DNA of 64,000 nucleotides, taken from assembly GCA_008360955.1 (NCBI GenBank), contig LUCM01004792.1, forward strand, positions 89,268 to 153,267, written 5' to 3'. This document shows, piece by piece, positions 50,076 through 62,972 of the stretch. Within the stretch, counting starts at the first letter, position 1; each line of letters opens with the position of its first letter. The stretch comes from Fasciolopsis buskii (lineage: Eukaryota > Platyhelminthes > Trematoda > Plagiorchiida > Fasciolidae). The position numbers and the translations under genes were made by a program. The notes below the pieces were generated by a model, which did no database searches, was not told the origin of the DNA, and saw only the letters and a program-made list of their open reading frames with translations.

Positions 50076-51161
50076 AAAAAATTTTCTCACCTTGTTTTAC
50101 CAGTAATACGAAAACAACGGTGTTCAAACAGTGCAACTCTTCGCATATATTCTACTGTCAACGGCCGTGTTTTGGAGACGTGGGGGAATGCCTACCTCAC
50201 CGCTGCCGTGTGTTTACTCGAACTCTGATCAATATCCGGATGTCAAATCGAAATCACGGGCGCCTCAAATTGATGAATACCAATCCAGTCTTTTATGTAT
50301 TTGCAAAGACATTTTATCCGATATACCAGCATCAATTGAAATGCGGCTACCCAAGTAACTAAATATGTACACTTCATCCAGTTGTCCGCCACAATAATAG
50401 GATTTATCTTTAAGTCACCCATCATGCATCGGGCTTTATCATTTCAAAAATGGAAAAGACAACCCCAAAATACTCAAATCATTGTCCAGCCGATCGAGTA
50501 AACCGGCAACATACTTGAATCTTCACTCAGTAATACAAAATCGTTCGTATATTCTCACGCAGGAATGAAGCTATCTCCACAAATACATCAATGAAAAAGT
50601 TAGGAAAAAAATCTGAAAGAATCTGAGGCAATTCTGACGAGCGCCACGTGTAATGGTGAATTCCGGTAAAACATCGCCGTAAGCACTAATTCGGCTTCGA
50701 CTGTTCGTAAGCAGATATTAGTTGAGTGAAATACATTTTTATGACACACGATTATGTGGTAGACAGGGCAAAGTGCTGCATGATTGACTGAACCGAATGC
50801 CGCCTTTAACTGAAAACCCAAAAGTCTTGGGTCTAGGGAAAATGCTCCTACGTTCTAAGATCTCCCCCAAAGGAAAAATGTTGCCAATAGAGTGAGAATG
50901 TCGATTGAAACCCGCTTGATTCTCATCCGTCTACCTTTTGGCAACCACTGGATAATAGGCGGATGATAATGCGCAAGAAGAGTTTGGATGTGATGCTGGC
51001 CAAATTAATTCCTCTGTTGTCTTCATATGAGGAATTATCATCTTCCTTGTAAATGAGTATGATCACCGACTCACACCAGTCCTTAGGACTCATTTCTCTT
51101 TCCCAGAAAGATGCCGGGAATTTTGTCAATTTTGACCTTAGCCATTTGCCAGCTGCATGAA
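50060..51161 (-). repeat. Right arm of the 1.1-kb near-perfect inverted duplication (LINE segment)
   Basis: Inverted copy of 45,413-46,515, containing the LINE reverse transcriptase core including the D-N-R-G-I-N-L-A block. The LINE endonuclease and the C-terminal tail that flank the left arm are absent here, so this is a copy of an internal piece, not an independent insertion with an intact 3' end. Confidence 0.95.
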
Positions 51162-51341
51162 AAAAGAACAGCGACAGGCCAATTTTGTCGCATCTGCGAA
51201 TTTTTCTGGGTAACCTTGCCCTCTGCCTTGTGCCTGCTCCACAGTTTTTTAACTTTTGGGCTAACAGTTTATGGAACCATATAATTATTGACAGTCTTCA
51301 TCACATTTATTGCAAATCTGCTTCAACTCGGCCTACAACAA

Positions 51342-52060
51342 TTACCAGATGCCAATAGATAAAATTTGGTTGATCAAGCTGATGCTTCTGCAGTCTATTG
51401 ACCATCCTTTCAATTGTCTCGTTCTACGGCTTTTATAATTCAAGCAATGTTTTCCTCCGACTCTACAAGGTACGACAATACCTTTCAAACTTGTTGCAAA
51501 CCGCAACACCCACGTACTTTTTAGTTTCGCTTCAGAGACCGAAAACCGATTTGTTTGGCAATGTTTCCTTTGTAAAGCTCTTTCGAGGAAGGATAAAATG
51601 TCCATTCAAGAGACTTACAAGTGTTAAATTGAAGGCCAAAGTGAAAAAAGGTTTTGAACATTATGCAAATTTCCTGAGAGCGCTTCGAAGTTTGGCTGAT
51701 CGGATAATGACTTAAAGTGCGCGACATCATCTGTATACGTAAGAAGTTGTGGAAGTGGATCAGTGAAAAATCGCTGAAGTAAGTAAAGAAAAGGAAAAAT
51801 ACGAAAGAGCAGCTCTTTGAAGAACACCAAATTCATCCGGTAGGTGACTGGAAAATTGATACCCAAGTTTAGTTTGCCGCGTTCTACTGGAATATTCGTC
51901 TTTCAACCAAGGTTTGTATGTCAAAGGGACATTCATACAACTGAAGCATATGAAGAGATAGGCAATGTGTTAGATGTTGAAGACAGGAGACCAATCTAAT
52001 AAATCGAGTGCACTGTAATCATAGAGCCGTTTAAACGTTCTGAAACAAACAAAGCGAGAA
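51342..52060 (-). pseudogene. Second LINE family, reverse transcriptase fragment (jockey/CR1-like)
   Basis: On the - strand, moving to lower coordinates across frame changes: W-L-K-D-E-Y-S-S-R-T...L-G-Y-Q-F-S-S-H-L-P, then G-V-L-Q-R-A-A-L-S (start at 51,828) for the S-G-V-P-Q-G block, then Y-T-D-D-V-A-H-F-K (YTDD at 51,726-51,737) followed by Q-P-N-F-E-A-L-S-G-N-L and Q-F-N-T-C-K for the N-x-x-K-C region. The final piece resembles the R-R-A-T-K-L-V-K-G-L segment. This order and spacing fit jockey/CR1-type elements and differ from the LINE at 44 kb. Stops and frameshifts make it inactive. Confidence 0.75.
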
Positions 52061-54860
52061 CTGACCGAGCATTTTTCGGTAAATATGCACTAATAAAGCA
52101 GTTTTCGAGGATCGATGAAAATTGAATAATTGTTCAGAAGAAAAATTTCAACTTCTAGGTTAGCAAGTATTGTAAATGATGGTGGGGTGGTGGGTGACGA
52201 GTGAAGTAATGTGGCATTCAGAATGTCGGTATCTGCACTGCGAATCGGACGCCGAAAACTTGATCCTTACACGACCCTGGTATGATAGCAAATAGTTTTA
52301 CTGTTGTAGTTACAAAAAGCTGATTTGCGGAGGACTAGTTAAATAGTTTTATCTCCTGTTTGAACAAGACACTGTAGCATTTCGGAGCATCTCCGCATTG
52401 AAGTCTGTAGCATTTTCCTTTAGTCTTCTGAAGAGATACTATAAAAAATGATTTCAAAAGAACAGCGTGGAGTCATTGTAAATAATTTTAGCGCAGAGGG
52501 GGAGTATTCGAAGAAAAACCTGAAGGACGGTATAAGCAAGAATCTTTCTAGGTTGTACATAATTACGTGCGGGGAATTTCTTGTTTTAGCCTTGATTTGT
52601 TTTGTTCTGGCGTGTCGTTTTTATAGGACAGGAATAAACGGCGGGTAAATTTGAAATGATGCAGTGGTCAACGGAGGAAACCAAAGCATGAAAACATAAA
52701 TAGAAGAGTTTGGGATTATAGTTGACCACTCAATCTAAATATAATTCTAGCCTGGTTTGAATAAGGTATAGGTTAGCCGGAGGCGAGTGAGAGATAGAGG
52801 CGAATTTGGTTAGAATCATAAACAACAAAACCTAAACATTCAATCTTTATCGATACAAGATCTGGTAGGAAAACTTCAGAGAAAAGACTCAATTCATGTA
52901 AGGAACAAAACGAAGCTACATGCCTAATATCAATTAATGTGCCAAGCCAACGGATGAATTTGTGGTGACATTTAACGCACATAATTAACACCGTTAGTGG
53001 AGAAAATGAAAGTAGTGCTTAACAGTGCATTGAACTCTCTCCTGACGAAAGCGCTGAGTTTTCAAGGAAATCTAAACCATACTGTTTTCATTGATCCATA
53101 GTTATTGTATGCAGAGTTCACATGAACCTGAGAGCATTTGGGTTGAAATGATTGATTAGGCATGGTATTTTTCTAAATTGAATTGTAATATTAGTTCCTA
53201 CGCAGCCAGAAAGGTCAGCTTTCTTGGTATTGTTCGACTAAGGGCAGCCTGCTAAGCAGTTCGCCTGCCTTTCTCGAACGTGGATGATTTCGACAAGAGT
53301 ATACAACAGGGTAATGTGGATAACAGGATAGAGCCAATGTATATCACTGAACTGTAGCGTAGTCAATCGAGGTACGGTCTACGTAAGAGGATATTTATTA
53401 TGGAAAGTCATATCATTCATTTTACACATATATCGTTGAATAAGCAGCCCAACTTTTTATCAAAACCACTGAATGCTGCGGTTGTTATTGAGATATACAA
53501 ATCGGCTGTTGCGCAGTAGCTAAAATTTGTTTGAACTGACTTGATCATGATTTCTTCCTTGATAAGCTCACAGTTGAACAGGGAGTAATTCAATGTTCTT
53601 GCCTAGCTTCAGTTGAATTTAGGCTGTTGCACTGGTCCCTTATTGGAAACTGTAGACCAGATCATCGGTCATAGATATGTGGGGGCGATTCTGTGACCAC
53701 GCGTTATAAGTGGAGGGCAAGAGTCCTTAGCTGCTCAGTATCAGTAGACGTCTTGACTTCCTAATAATGTATTCTTAGATTATCAGCCTGCAACTACACT
53801 AGGTTTTATGCCAAGTAAATATTTTGCTTAATAGTTTAGGAACGTTTTCGAGGCTAAAAGCCATCCGGTTTGCTTTTATGAACGTACCATCATACTAGCA
53901 TTGTGGTTTGCAACATCAGACTAATTTCGTCTTCTAATTTCCTTAGATGAAGACAGTATTCAATGCCGTTTGTCCATATTGCCCAAACTGAATAGCCGAT
54001 TTTAATCATTGTCTTCAAACGTCGATTACGATGGTTGTGACCGAGTTTCAGTTCAAATTCAGCCCGCATTTTTCACGTGCAATACCAATGTTGCCCCACA
54101 CAGCAATTTAACTAGTTTCTTTTTGGAATGTTTTTATGGTTAATAATCTGTTTCTCACTTGATTTTTTGGAAAGATCACGGCTTTCACATCAACTAAACA
54201 CGGGAAAGCCTTCTTTGATCAATTGGAATGCGTACGCAACCAATGGAAACTCTCAAGTTGTATTCCTTTACAACTTGAGAAAACGAGTAATACCGAGGCA
54301 AGCGATTGCCATAGTCGATAATCTAGGGGCCATGATCGCGTAATGTGCATTTTTCGTACCGTCTCACAATTTGTTTAATGTTATGCAATTACTAAGTGAG
54401 TTGGAGAACAATGAAATTACTTCCTTCGGTGAGCTGTGGGCGTTATTCGTCTTTGATCAGAAAATATAGACCATTAAAACAGTTTTGCATCTTTTATGCA
54501 TACCGAATTGGCCAGATTAGTTGAAAACATGTCCAAATGACTCTGCGCGCCAAAATGCAACCGCGAATTTTCCAGTCGTCTTTTGGATATATTTTCAACC
54601 GTATTCCATAGATAAATGTTTTGTAAATGCCTCCAGGCATTTTAGGAAATTGCAAAATTTTCATGTCACTTTAATTTATGCGGATGGTTCATACGGCCTA
54701 CGTTGCCATGTTTCAGCTCGGTCGCTTGCACGGCCAAGTGTCATTTGTGGACAACGTGGTTAGCCTGGCTCAGATAATCTTTATCTGTTAAAATGTCGTC
54801 CTATTAAAACGGGAGCCATTCTTATCAACCTATCATGAAAGTTTTCATCTTAAATTTTAC
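52061..54860. other. No recognisable gene beyond one small exon candidate
   Basis: AT-rich. A CTGCTAAGCAG hairpin at about 53,255-53,270 looks like an anticodon arm, but no tRNA can be built around it. 54,128-54,763 has two short + strand frames without motifs. Confidence 0.45.
52448..52644 (+). CDS. Candidate exon encoding a single-pass membrane segment
   Basis: ATG at 52,448 follows a TATAAAAA-like string. The 66-codon frame has a lysine-rich polar N-terminus and a hydrophobic segment (about residues 36-56, L-Y-I-I-T-C-G-E-F-L-V-L-A-L-I-C-F-V-L-A-C) with a basic residue after it. A donor-like CGG|GTAAAT at 52,645 coincides with the stop, so the frame could continue by splicing. No family recognised; chance length. 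Confidence 0.25.
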
Positions 54861-55289
54861 TCATCTGTTAATTGCAGCCAAACGTCTTGGTAATTTGATT
54901 CTCATCCGACATGCTACACAGTGGCATTCACTGATCAGACAGCTGCAAAATGAGACAAAATGCCGAAAGTAATTCCAAATCGAACGGCACAATCTTCCGT
55001 GACCTGTCGCCATGTTAACTGCCATTATAACCAAGGTAAATATATCCTGGACGACGTTATGCTGTATCAGCTTACACGGAGTTCTGTTGTGTTCACTTTG
55101 GTGAGGAAATAATATAATAATGGGAAATATGAGCGCAAGGAAAAGCAAATACCAGAAAATGACGACTGAGGTAACCATTGGAGAGGAGTTTTGCATCCTA
55201 AATGGCCCTGAGAAGAAATATAATTCTGTTAATGGACTGCTAAATTGAAATTCAAAAACAGCAGAACGAAATGCGTACTCCGGTTTCAC
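54861..55289 (-). CDS. Hypothetical 142-codon frame with a membrane-like segment
   Basis: Reads from ATG 55,289 to a stop at 54,861. One strongly hydrophobic stretch (about residues 39-60, V-T-S-V-V-I-F-W-Y-L-L-F-L-A-L-I-F-P-I-I-I-L) is followed by a cysteine/histidine-rich basic end. A CGTCCAG|GATAT site inside could be an acceptor. No known family; length near the chance tail. Confidence 0.22.
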   Translation of the reverse strand: MKPEYAFRSAVFEFQFSSPLTELYFFSGPFRMQNSSPMVTSVVIFWYLLFLALIFPIIILFPHQSEHNRTPCKLIQHNVVQDIFTLVIMAVNMATGHGRLCRSIWNYFRHFVSFCSCLISECHCVACRMRIKLPRRLAAINR

Positions 55290-57285
55290 ATTGTTGCTAG
55301 AAAATAAGCGATTCCAAACCCCTTGAATTGTGGATGAAACCTTGCAACATTTCTCCCTTCTTGTTTTAAAAACGTTTGCGAATTTGTCAAAAAGTTCATT
55401 AAGTCACTCCGCTCAACTCGGCTGTCTGTCACAAACCATACAACCCACGGAAAATCAGTGTTTTTGTCATTCTATGCTCATGTAATTACCTTCAGATTGT
55501 CAGGTGATATGGACGACAGCCGGGATAAATTGATCCGCCTCAGCTCTGCACACATAGTATTCCGTAAACTAACAACAAGGAGAACAATAACAGTTCATAT
55601 TTAAACATTTCATCCAGGTCGAGGATTGTCACAATTGGTTAAAATCTGTTTGTTTTAGTGGAGAAGCACCTCCCTTGCTGACGAAAGACGCTTGTACATC
55701 GAAGTAGCACAATCGAAGCTAAGCTTTTTGCAGTAGGTACAATCGTGCTGGGTGACGTTCGTGGACGGCGTTATCCGTTTCTTATTTACGTTAATTCAAC
55801 AACTGGTGAAACAACCATTTCTACATGCTTCGTCTTTGGGTGCTGTATTTTCTTTTATTCATTTTTCATCCATGTGAACTGCTAATATCATATCATGTTG
55901 GCTGGCTCAGTGCATCATAAAACGAACAGATCCAACTAAGCTTTAGCTAATATGAAAGTCTAATTGGTTAGAACAACTTTCGGGCCAGAGAATGTTAGTT
56001 CTTACGGCAAAGGATCAAAATTAATTAATGGACATCAATAAAAATGTCGGGGACCAATTCCGACCGATATGTAGAATGAACCGAACAACGATCCCATGTA
56101 TGATCTTTTATGGAAACGTGCATTCAAACAAACATCTGAGATTTCAATCGTCATAGTCAACCATTTTTAAGTACATATCCGTTAGGCATTCGAAAGAAAC
56201 CCGCTGATTTCACAGGCAGAGTCGTTTTAAATTGGATAAATACAACTTCACATGCAATAACGGTGATCTGTATTACGACTGGGAAATGTATACAGTGGTT
56301 GACAAAGTCAATTTATACCTGGTGGTGCCCAAGGTTCCTGGAGATTTGAAATTTTGTGGTGATTCGCATTCCGCAGATTGCTGATCGATGGACCTGTAAG
56401 GTAAATTGCGTGCGTCTTATCTCCATCGAAATACTGACTTCAACCTTGACTGCTCATGATAACTTTGCGATTTAAGCTGCAAGTCCAATGATCAGACCGT
56501 CAAGAAAACCAACAACTTGGATTACCATCAAAACAGATAATACGGGAAACTGAGCCTGAGAGCCTAAAATTTCTTTGCCGTTGGGAGATACTTACGTGAA
56601 AATAAGCTTCAATCCGTCAACAGACAGCCTTTCTCCACGAATGCCTGTGAGAAAATATTATACCGACAAGTGTAAACCAACACGGGAATTAATGATGTCA
56701 AGTCGACTGATGAGGACTCACTTGCAGTCTGAACGCCAAAAATGGTCAGAACTCGAAGAAGTAATTTGTGCCCACAATATTTGCATGAGGTTTCGGAATG
56801 TGTTATGTTTACTGCCGAATTTTATTCCTATTTGTTGAAGTTAGCTAATAAATTATGGGGACTTCTGTTGGACCGACACATTCCGTTAGCGATATCGCCA
56901 CACCTTTCAAATTGCTTTGAGCGTTGGGCCTCATTTACATTTCACTAAGACAAGCCCCTTTTGCCCGCCTGAACGTATATGACGTAAGGCGAAATTCAGG
57001 AAAACTGGTCATCTTCTAAGGTTGGCTGATCAATTTCCGTTGGTCAAATGCATAAGTTGAAGTCGAGATAATTAGATGCAAGATTTATAGATCAGTTTGA
57101 GAACGGCTTGGCTATTATTTGTTTCTTGCAAATTACGATATTTCTGCAAAATCACGTTCTGTTCTTACAGGCACGTATAATGAACCACTACAAGCAAAAG
57201 CGATTATGGTTTTTGGAATGCATCCTTTGCTTCTAGCCGTTCAACCTATAGGTAACGCAGCATATAATGTTTGCAATGGTTTTAA
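55290..57285. other. No recognisable gene
   Basis: Short overlapping + strand frames at 56,575-56,948 without motifs; otherwise AT-rich. Confidence 0.5.
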
Positions 57286-57579
57286 CTAATATTTTGCAGT
57301 ATAGACCCATGAAAATGCAGCATAACAACTGTTTGACGGCAACGCCTTACTAGATGAACCTGGGTTGCAAAAGACCCACTTAGAGTTTTGAAATACTGAT
57401 CGAATTGAGTTATTGTTCGGCTGAATAAGAAGCGTATCGTTCTTCAAAACGAGTTTTGTATTTGGATTTCTCTGATTTGATTGAAAATATTCGGTGTATG
57501 GCATAGAAAACGTCAAATCCCCAAGGATACAGTTGGGAGGAAAGCAGCTTAAGAAATGGATATTTTCTTTATTGGACAT
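57286..57579 (-). CDS. Hypothetical 97-codon frame, possible exon
   Basis: Reads from ATG 57,579 to TAG at 57,286 on the - strand. Codon use is varied, and the peptide is rich in N, S, F and P (C-F-P-P-N-C-I-L-G-D-L-T-F-S) without membrane segments. A donor-like CTA|GTAAGG lies inside near 57,350. No domain recognised. Confidence 0.25.
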   Translation of the reverse strand: MSNKENIHFLSCFPPNCILGDLTFSMPYTEYFQSNQRNPNTKLVLKNDTLLIQPNNNSIRSVFQNSKWVFCNPGSSSKALPSNSCYAAFSWVYTAKY

Positions 57580-58427
57580 ACAAGCTCTCGAATTTCACGT
57601 TTACACGGGAACAATTTATTTCCAGCCGATTTGAAATAAAATGGTTTACAGATAACACAACCGCTAATCCGGCTCGTGTCCACTGCAAAAATGCAATGAG
57701 TACAATTTCGCTGCGTGAATAACCTGATTATATCGGTATCATAGTGTGAAGCAATGCCCGAAACTGAATTTCAGTATTTTTAATGTTTTTATTTTCATTT
57801 TCTAATAACCCTTACCGTTGAAACTTTTGTTTTGATTTGAAATACAAGCAAGAAGTAAACAAATACGGCACCTTATTTGATTTTATGATGCCCGAACCTC
57901 TGGTAGCAGCCGAACAAGTTCATATTTATTTTCACTGATGCAATAGTAGGTATTTGTGGGAACCGCGCGGTTTTCTAAAAATCCTAGCACAAAATCATTT
58001 CAAAGAATAGTAATTCTTTAGAATATAGTAAAAATATCCCTCTTCCTTGTCATTTTTAATTCCCGCAATAAATTTTACTACCCGGTGTGTACCGTTTCCA
58101 GTGGTAACAGAGGTTTGGAACATACTTTTGTTTCTAGAGACTGATTCTAACCTGCAGGCAATTAATGCAATCATCCAGCCGGAAAACATTGTAATTCAGA
58201 ATAATCCGCATAATATACATGTGTAACCATAGTAATTCTCGGATCATTTGTGGATGAGAAACCTTCCATTGGTCATCCACTACTCATTTACCGAGTTGAT
58301 TGCGATATAAATGTTTGTCTTTTGCCTCATTGAACACCAATGTTTTGCTCGGTGACTTGTCATTAATTCAAAATTTTATGATACAAGTTTGTTCTTTGAA
58401 GTTGAACACATCGTGTGACATTCGCGA

Positions 58428-59128
58428 GTGTCAATGTTACCAAACGAGGATACAATTGTCTGTCGTCCTACGAAAAATATAACTCAACTTCATGTGGTTG
58501 TTACACGTTTTTCAGTTGTCTTTCCTATTTCGGAGTTAAAGGCTCTCTGTGCAATGAAGGAAATCATGAAATTAATCCTCCGATTCGGAAACGGAAAATG
58601 TCTATTAGATATTGGCTACCACGCTGAGCCTTTCAGATGAAGTTAAAAAAATCGTACTAGTTTACTTTCCAAGAAAATTAGGAGTTCGGGATAATCAGTT
58701 ACTTAATTCCGCGAGATTGTGGAGCCAGTATTTGATGGACAACCCGACACCATGCGTACGTTAAAAAACCATTGTCATTCGCTGATGTCCAACTGTGTTC
58801 TCTCATGTCGAAAGACAAACGGCTATGGAAAGCAAACAGTTGTTACATCCTCCTACATGTAAGATAGCAACGTATTCAGATTCACTTGGATCGCATTATG
58901 GCATGTGCTAAATATACAAAACTTCCGGATAGTTGTGGGAATTTAAAGTTATTTTATCCTCGCCGAAAATTTCTGATCATGCACTACCGTTGTCATTTAG
59001 ATAAATTTGGACAGAGGTCTGGTGAAACGTTTTGTCTTAGGTGTAACACTTTTAACTGCTGTTATTCTGACGCTACCAGCAACAAGGGTTCCGTAAGAGG
59101 ACTGATTTTTGCACAACTACATCACTGA
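58428..59128 (+). other. Cluster of + strand open frames
   Basis: 58,428-58,640 (with an overlapping frame at 58,415) and 58,886-59,128 are open with protein-like codons. The second has a cysteine/histidine pattern (C-H...C-L-R-C-N-T-F-N-C-C) but not a clean zinc-finger spacing. It also contains a donor-like TCC|GTAAGA near 59,090. 59,168-59,368 adds a third frame. Together they mirror the 6.2-7.3 kb cluster; either host exons or chance. Confidence 0.2.
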
Positions 59129-60275
59129 ATAGGTACACTCTTCGCGCTGTCAAATATTCATTGAACAATGAATAAATTAGTCAAATCTACAACTAATATT
59201 CATATCGATCATCAAGTGCTCCGTAATAAAGATGGAATGAAAAATTCTGTAAGACTCACCACCACGACTGACCCGTTGCTACAGTGCGATTGTACTCCAC
59301 TCCACGTTCCCGTTGGTACATCAACAGAACACTCCATTTTTGGTGCAGATTTGCTTCTATTGTCGTAGAAAAATGTCAAAAGTAAAAGTAGAACGATACA
59401 CTGCAATCATCCTGAATAAATTTAGCATTCACAAACGCCGTACTACGCGGATTGCCACAAATTCCCGTTCGCTCAGATACCAACGCATATCATTCCTGGA
59501 ATTTTATCGCCAAAGCGGCTTTTGAACTATTTCATCAGTAACTTTTCAAATGAAATCAGAGATGTCAGTGGTCTTTCTGTTTGAAAACACAAAATCTCAG
59601 CTTAGTTCAAGCAAATTTCTGCATGCCTTCAAAGCATCTTGCTTTCATTTATATTTTCACAATTTGGCGTAGCAGGGAGGCGATCACCATTTTTTAATGT
59701 TCATTTTTTAATTTTGCAAATAGGTAATGCATAAACAAAAAAACACAACGTGTTAATAGAATCAAAGTACACTTTCTCCGGTTGTTTAATTGTTTTCCTT
59801 CGTTTAGAAAATGTTCAATTTGCCACAATTTCCATCCAGTGGAGTGGCTAAAACAGTGATGCGAATCCATAAGGCACCGTTTTTGTAACCGTAGGAAACA
59901 TAGAATCAATGCTGTTTAGGTAATCCATTCTTTCTGTAATTGCCCCAGGCTGACTGCCTGTTTTTCCTGATTGCATTGTAACTGAGACAACTGAACAAAA
60001 TGATTTTTTAATGTGCTACATTCCTATCGCCATTGAAATGGTTTGAATGTACGAAAAAATCAAAAAAGAACGAATGTAAAAGATGTTTCTGACATCTAGG
60101 ATAAGAACACCCGTTTGCTAATTGAGTGAATCACGTAAGCTGCATTTGCTATCAAACCGTGTAAGCGGGTAGACGTTTGATAAAGACTCATCGATTTATT
60201 GGCGACACCACTGTGATAACAGCTGTGTGGATTAAAAGTAATGCGCCGAAGATCGTTCAGTCGACATGCACTTAC

Positions 60276-60303
60276 CTACCAGGATGAGATATTATTATGT
60301 GAT
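60276..60303 (-). other. Candidate 28-nt micro-exon
   Basis: On the - strand, acceptor aagttcctctttgtatctag ends at 60,304 and an ideal donor GTAG|GTAAGT begins at 60,275. The 28 nt are open in one frame and would shift phase. Isolated, so weak. Confidence 0.15.
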
Positions 60304-61119
60304 CTAGATACAAAGAGGAACTTGATCCAATCGGCCTTGTGCATGAATTTTTCAACTCTGTACTTTATTTAGAGGAGTGGAAATGTTTTGTAGAAGTCGC
60401 TTCTTCCATATGCCCAAGTCTTGTTTGGCAGTCACCAGCAGTACCAAAAGTACTGAATAGTAGATGAACTTTTTCTGCAAACTTCCGAGAAAAACAAAGC
60501 ACTTTCAAGTATCCCGAAACGGCACATCCCTGGGAATGGTTATTGTAATTCTGGTTACATAGGATGATGATATTGCATACCGCGGCTTGGAAAAATAGAA
60601 AACATTAATCATAGACGATGCATTCGTCTATCTATTGAGAATTTCAGGTTCTTTAAAGCTATTTGTAATTATTGTAAATAATGACGATTGACATGTCACA
60701 TTATGATGACAGCAAAACACTGAATCTCTTTATATGCTGACTAAATAAAGTAAACGTAGTTCAACGAAAACACTTATGCTGACTGATGGAGATATTTGAA
60801 CTTAGAACTACTGTAATGTGAATTAGAATATTGTATTTCTCTTACAAAGGAACCGCACGCTTTGCAACAGGAAAACATTATAACCACGTCAAGTGGAGCT
60901 TGTCTTCTGGAATAAAAGTGAAGAATCTAAGAATAAACAAAACTAAGTAAATAAAGCATGCCCGAGATTACTGGCCAAAAACTTAGCAAGTACCGGGAGA
61001 AGCAGTCGTAGTAAAGGAATACAGATTAAAATGGATTTCGTGTCTTATATTTTCATCATCTTATTTTCTTAATTCCTTTATAAATGAAACAACATACATA
61101 GTTCTCAAGAACAGGTCTG

Positions 61120-61240
61120 CGACCAACCGATGGGTGCCACGTGGGGAAGATGACAGGCGATGGGGGTTCGAACCTGAAACCGTCATGTACGACGGCCACG
61201 ACGTTATCCACCTGACCACTACGCAACAGGCAGAAGTCAG
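61120..61240 (-). repeat. tRNA-like SINE
   Basis: On the - strand TTGCGTAGTGGTC (61,214-61,226) fits an A box and GGTTCGAACCCCC (61,162-61,174) is a near-perfect B box, about 40 nt apart. It is followed by a short body and an AT-rich tail toward 61,060. This is the best SINE head in the window. The two boxes drive RNA polymerase III transcription in functional SINEs. Confidence 0.6.
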
Positions 61241-62972
61241 TTGGAACAACCTGATGCCGAGGAAAATTTTACTGTTTATTGAATCTCAACTCAGCTGTAT
61301 CTGGTCGTGCGAAGCGTGATATAAATTAGTTCAACTTACTTAGTCCTAAACCATCGGTTTTTAAACTTCTGGAATTTAGCTAAAAGATGACTAAATTTTC
61401 TTTCCCAACAACGACCGCCAACTCACTTTGAAATTTTTGCATCCCAGGGTGAAAAAATAGACTACAATACTGATTGCTTTTCATCAGAATGTATTTCAGG
61501 CAAATATGTTCGCACTTCATCATTCTCATGGTATCTCTGGCAGACGTTTGTAGAGAAACAGGACCGTCCGTCTAGGAAAGCATTGCTCAATTATTCGGGG
61601 ATTTTATCTTTTCACTTGATCTTCGGCTATTCGATAGCGTTTTGGGTAGCTTCCCATATCCAAAGATCCATTTAGTAGTAATCGTGCTCAAGCTTGATAA
61701 AGTGCATCTTTATTCGGCTAGTCTTAGGAAGTCCTTTCAAAATCACGCAAAATAGACGTGCGTTCTACTCTAAGTTGTAGACTTTCTTAAACAGACTCCG
61801 GTGAAATCTGGTATTAGATTGTTATGGTGACCACATGATAACAGCGAGTAAGACCCAAGAGGCTGGATGCAATAAAAAGCAGCAAAATTATTCATTCACC
61901 GGCAATAGTTCTAGTCGTTTGAATGAAGGAATATGCTTTGTTGTACTCACCGTGTTTTCTAATGGCGGTTTAGGAAAACGTGTTGACGAGTTGCAATTGG
62001 CCTTAAAATTCCACTGGAAAAAATCTGTGGCTAGCCTTTTGATTATCATTTATTTCCATCAATATCTGCAATTTGTTCAATTGAATGTGTTTTCTGTAGA
62101 ATTCGCAAGGAACAAGTCATACGTAGTTTGCCACTAATTTGCTGCGCTCTTTTTGTCAAAATGTTACTGCCACTACATAGTGAAAAACCGGATGACATGA
62201 GGAGCATTCAAATAAAGGCGCAAATATTTTTTTCTTATCAGGAAATTTTAATTTTTGACGATAGAGCTATGAAGTGCTAACCTTCCTTTTCTGGTCACAT
62301 TGCTTTCTTTTTATCTATGGGAATAGTTGAAATTTTGCACACTAAATAAATCTTTAACAAAACTGATCAAATGTAATTCCGACAACATATAATGCAACAT
62401 GAGCAAGTCAGAGAGAGCAGGATTACAGTTATTTTGAAAAAGCACTTCACTGTTTAGGTTTTGCTAACGAAACCAAAACGTCTCTGTACATATCAGTGGT
62501 GGCTGCCTGAAGAGTAGATGAAACCTAACTTGTAATAACTACGATGTTCTGGCCCACTTTTAGTTCAGCTTTAGAAGGGCAACACGTATCTCAGAAGCTG
62601 CAGTTTAGAACCCTTTTGGAGATAAGTTGTTTTTATAACTTGTGACTTCTATGCAGGTTTGCGGTGGGGAACACATGAATGACTTGGCAATGCCTAAACG
62701 AGGGCCGTTGAATTAATTATCGTCACGCTTGCTTGATTAACTTGACAGTTTATTCACCGTTGCCATTCCCTTTGGTACACATATTTTTCTTCATGCGTTC
62801 TTGCTTATTAAACAGTGCGTCCAGCAGCATTTTGGCACTTTCAGATTTTTTTGGAAATAACAACATTTCACCCACAGCGTTGTCGAACCTCAATGAAAAA
62901 TACTCAACATAAACAGATTTTTAAAATGTTTTCTGGACATATGATACATTCTTCTAACAATCATGTTTGCAG
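61241..62972. other. No recognisable gene
   Basis: A 100-codon + strand frame at 61,835-62,137 has no motif. AT-rich otherwise. Confidence 0.5.

Noticed and set aside
53240..53300. CTGCTAAGCAG anticodon-like hairpin with GCT
   Set aside because: No acceptor stem, D-arm or T-arm can be assembled around it.
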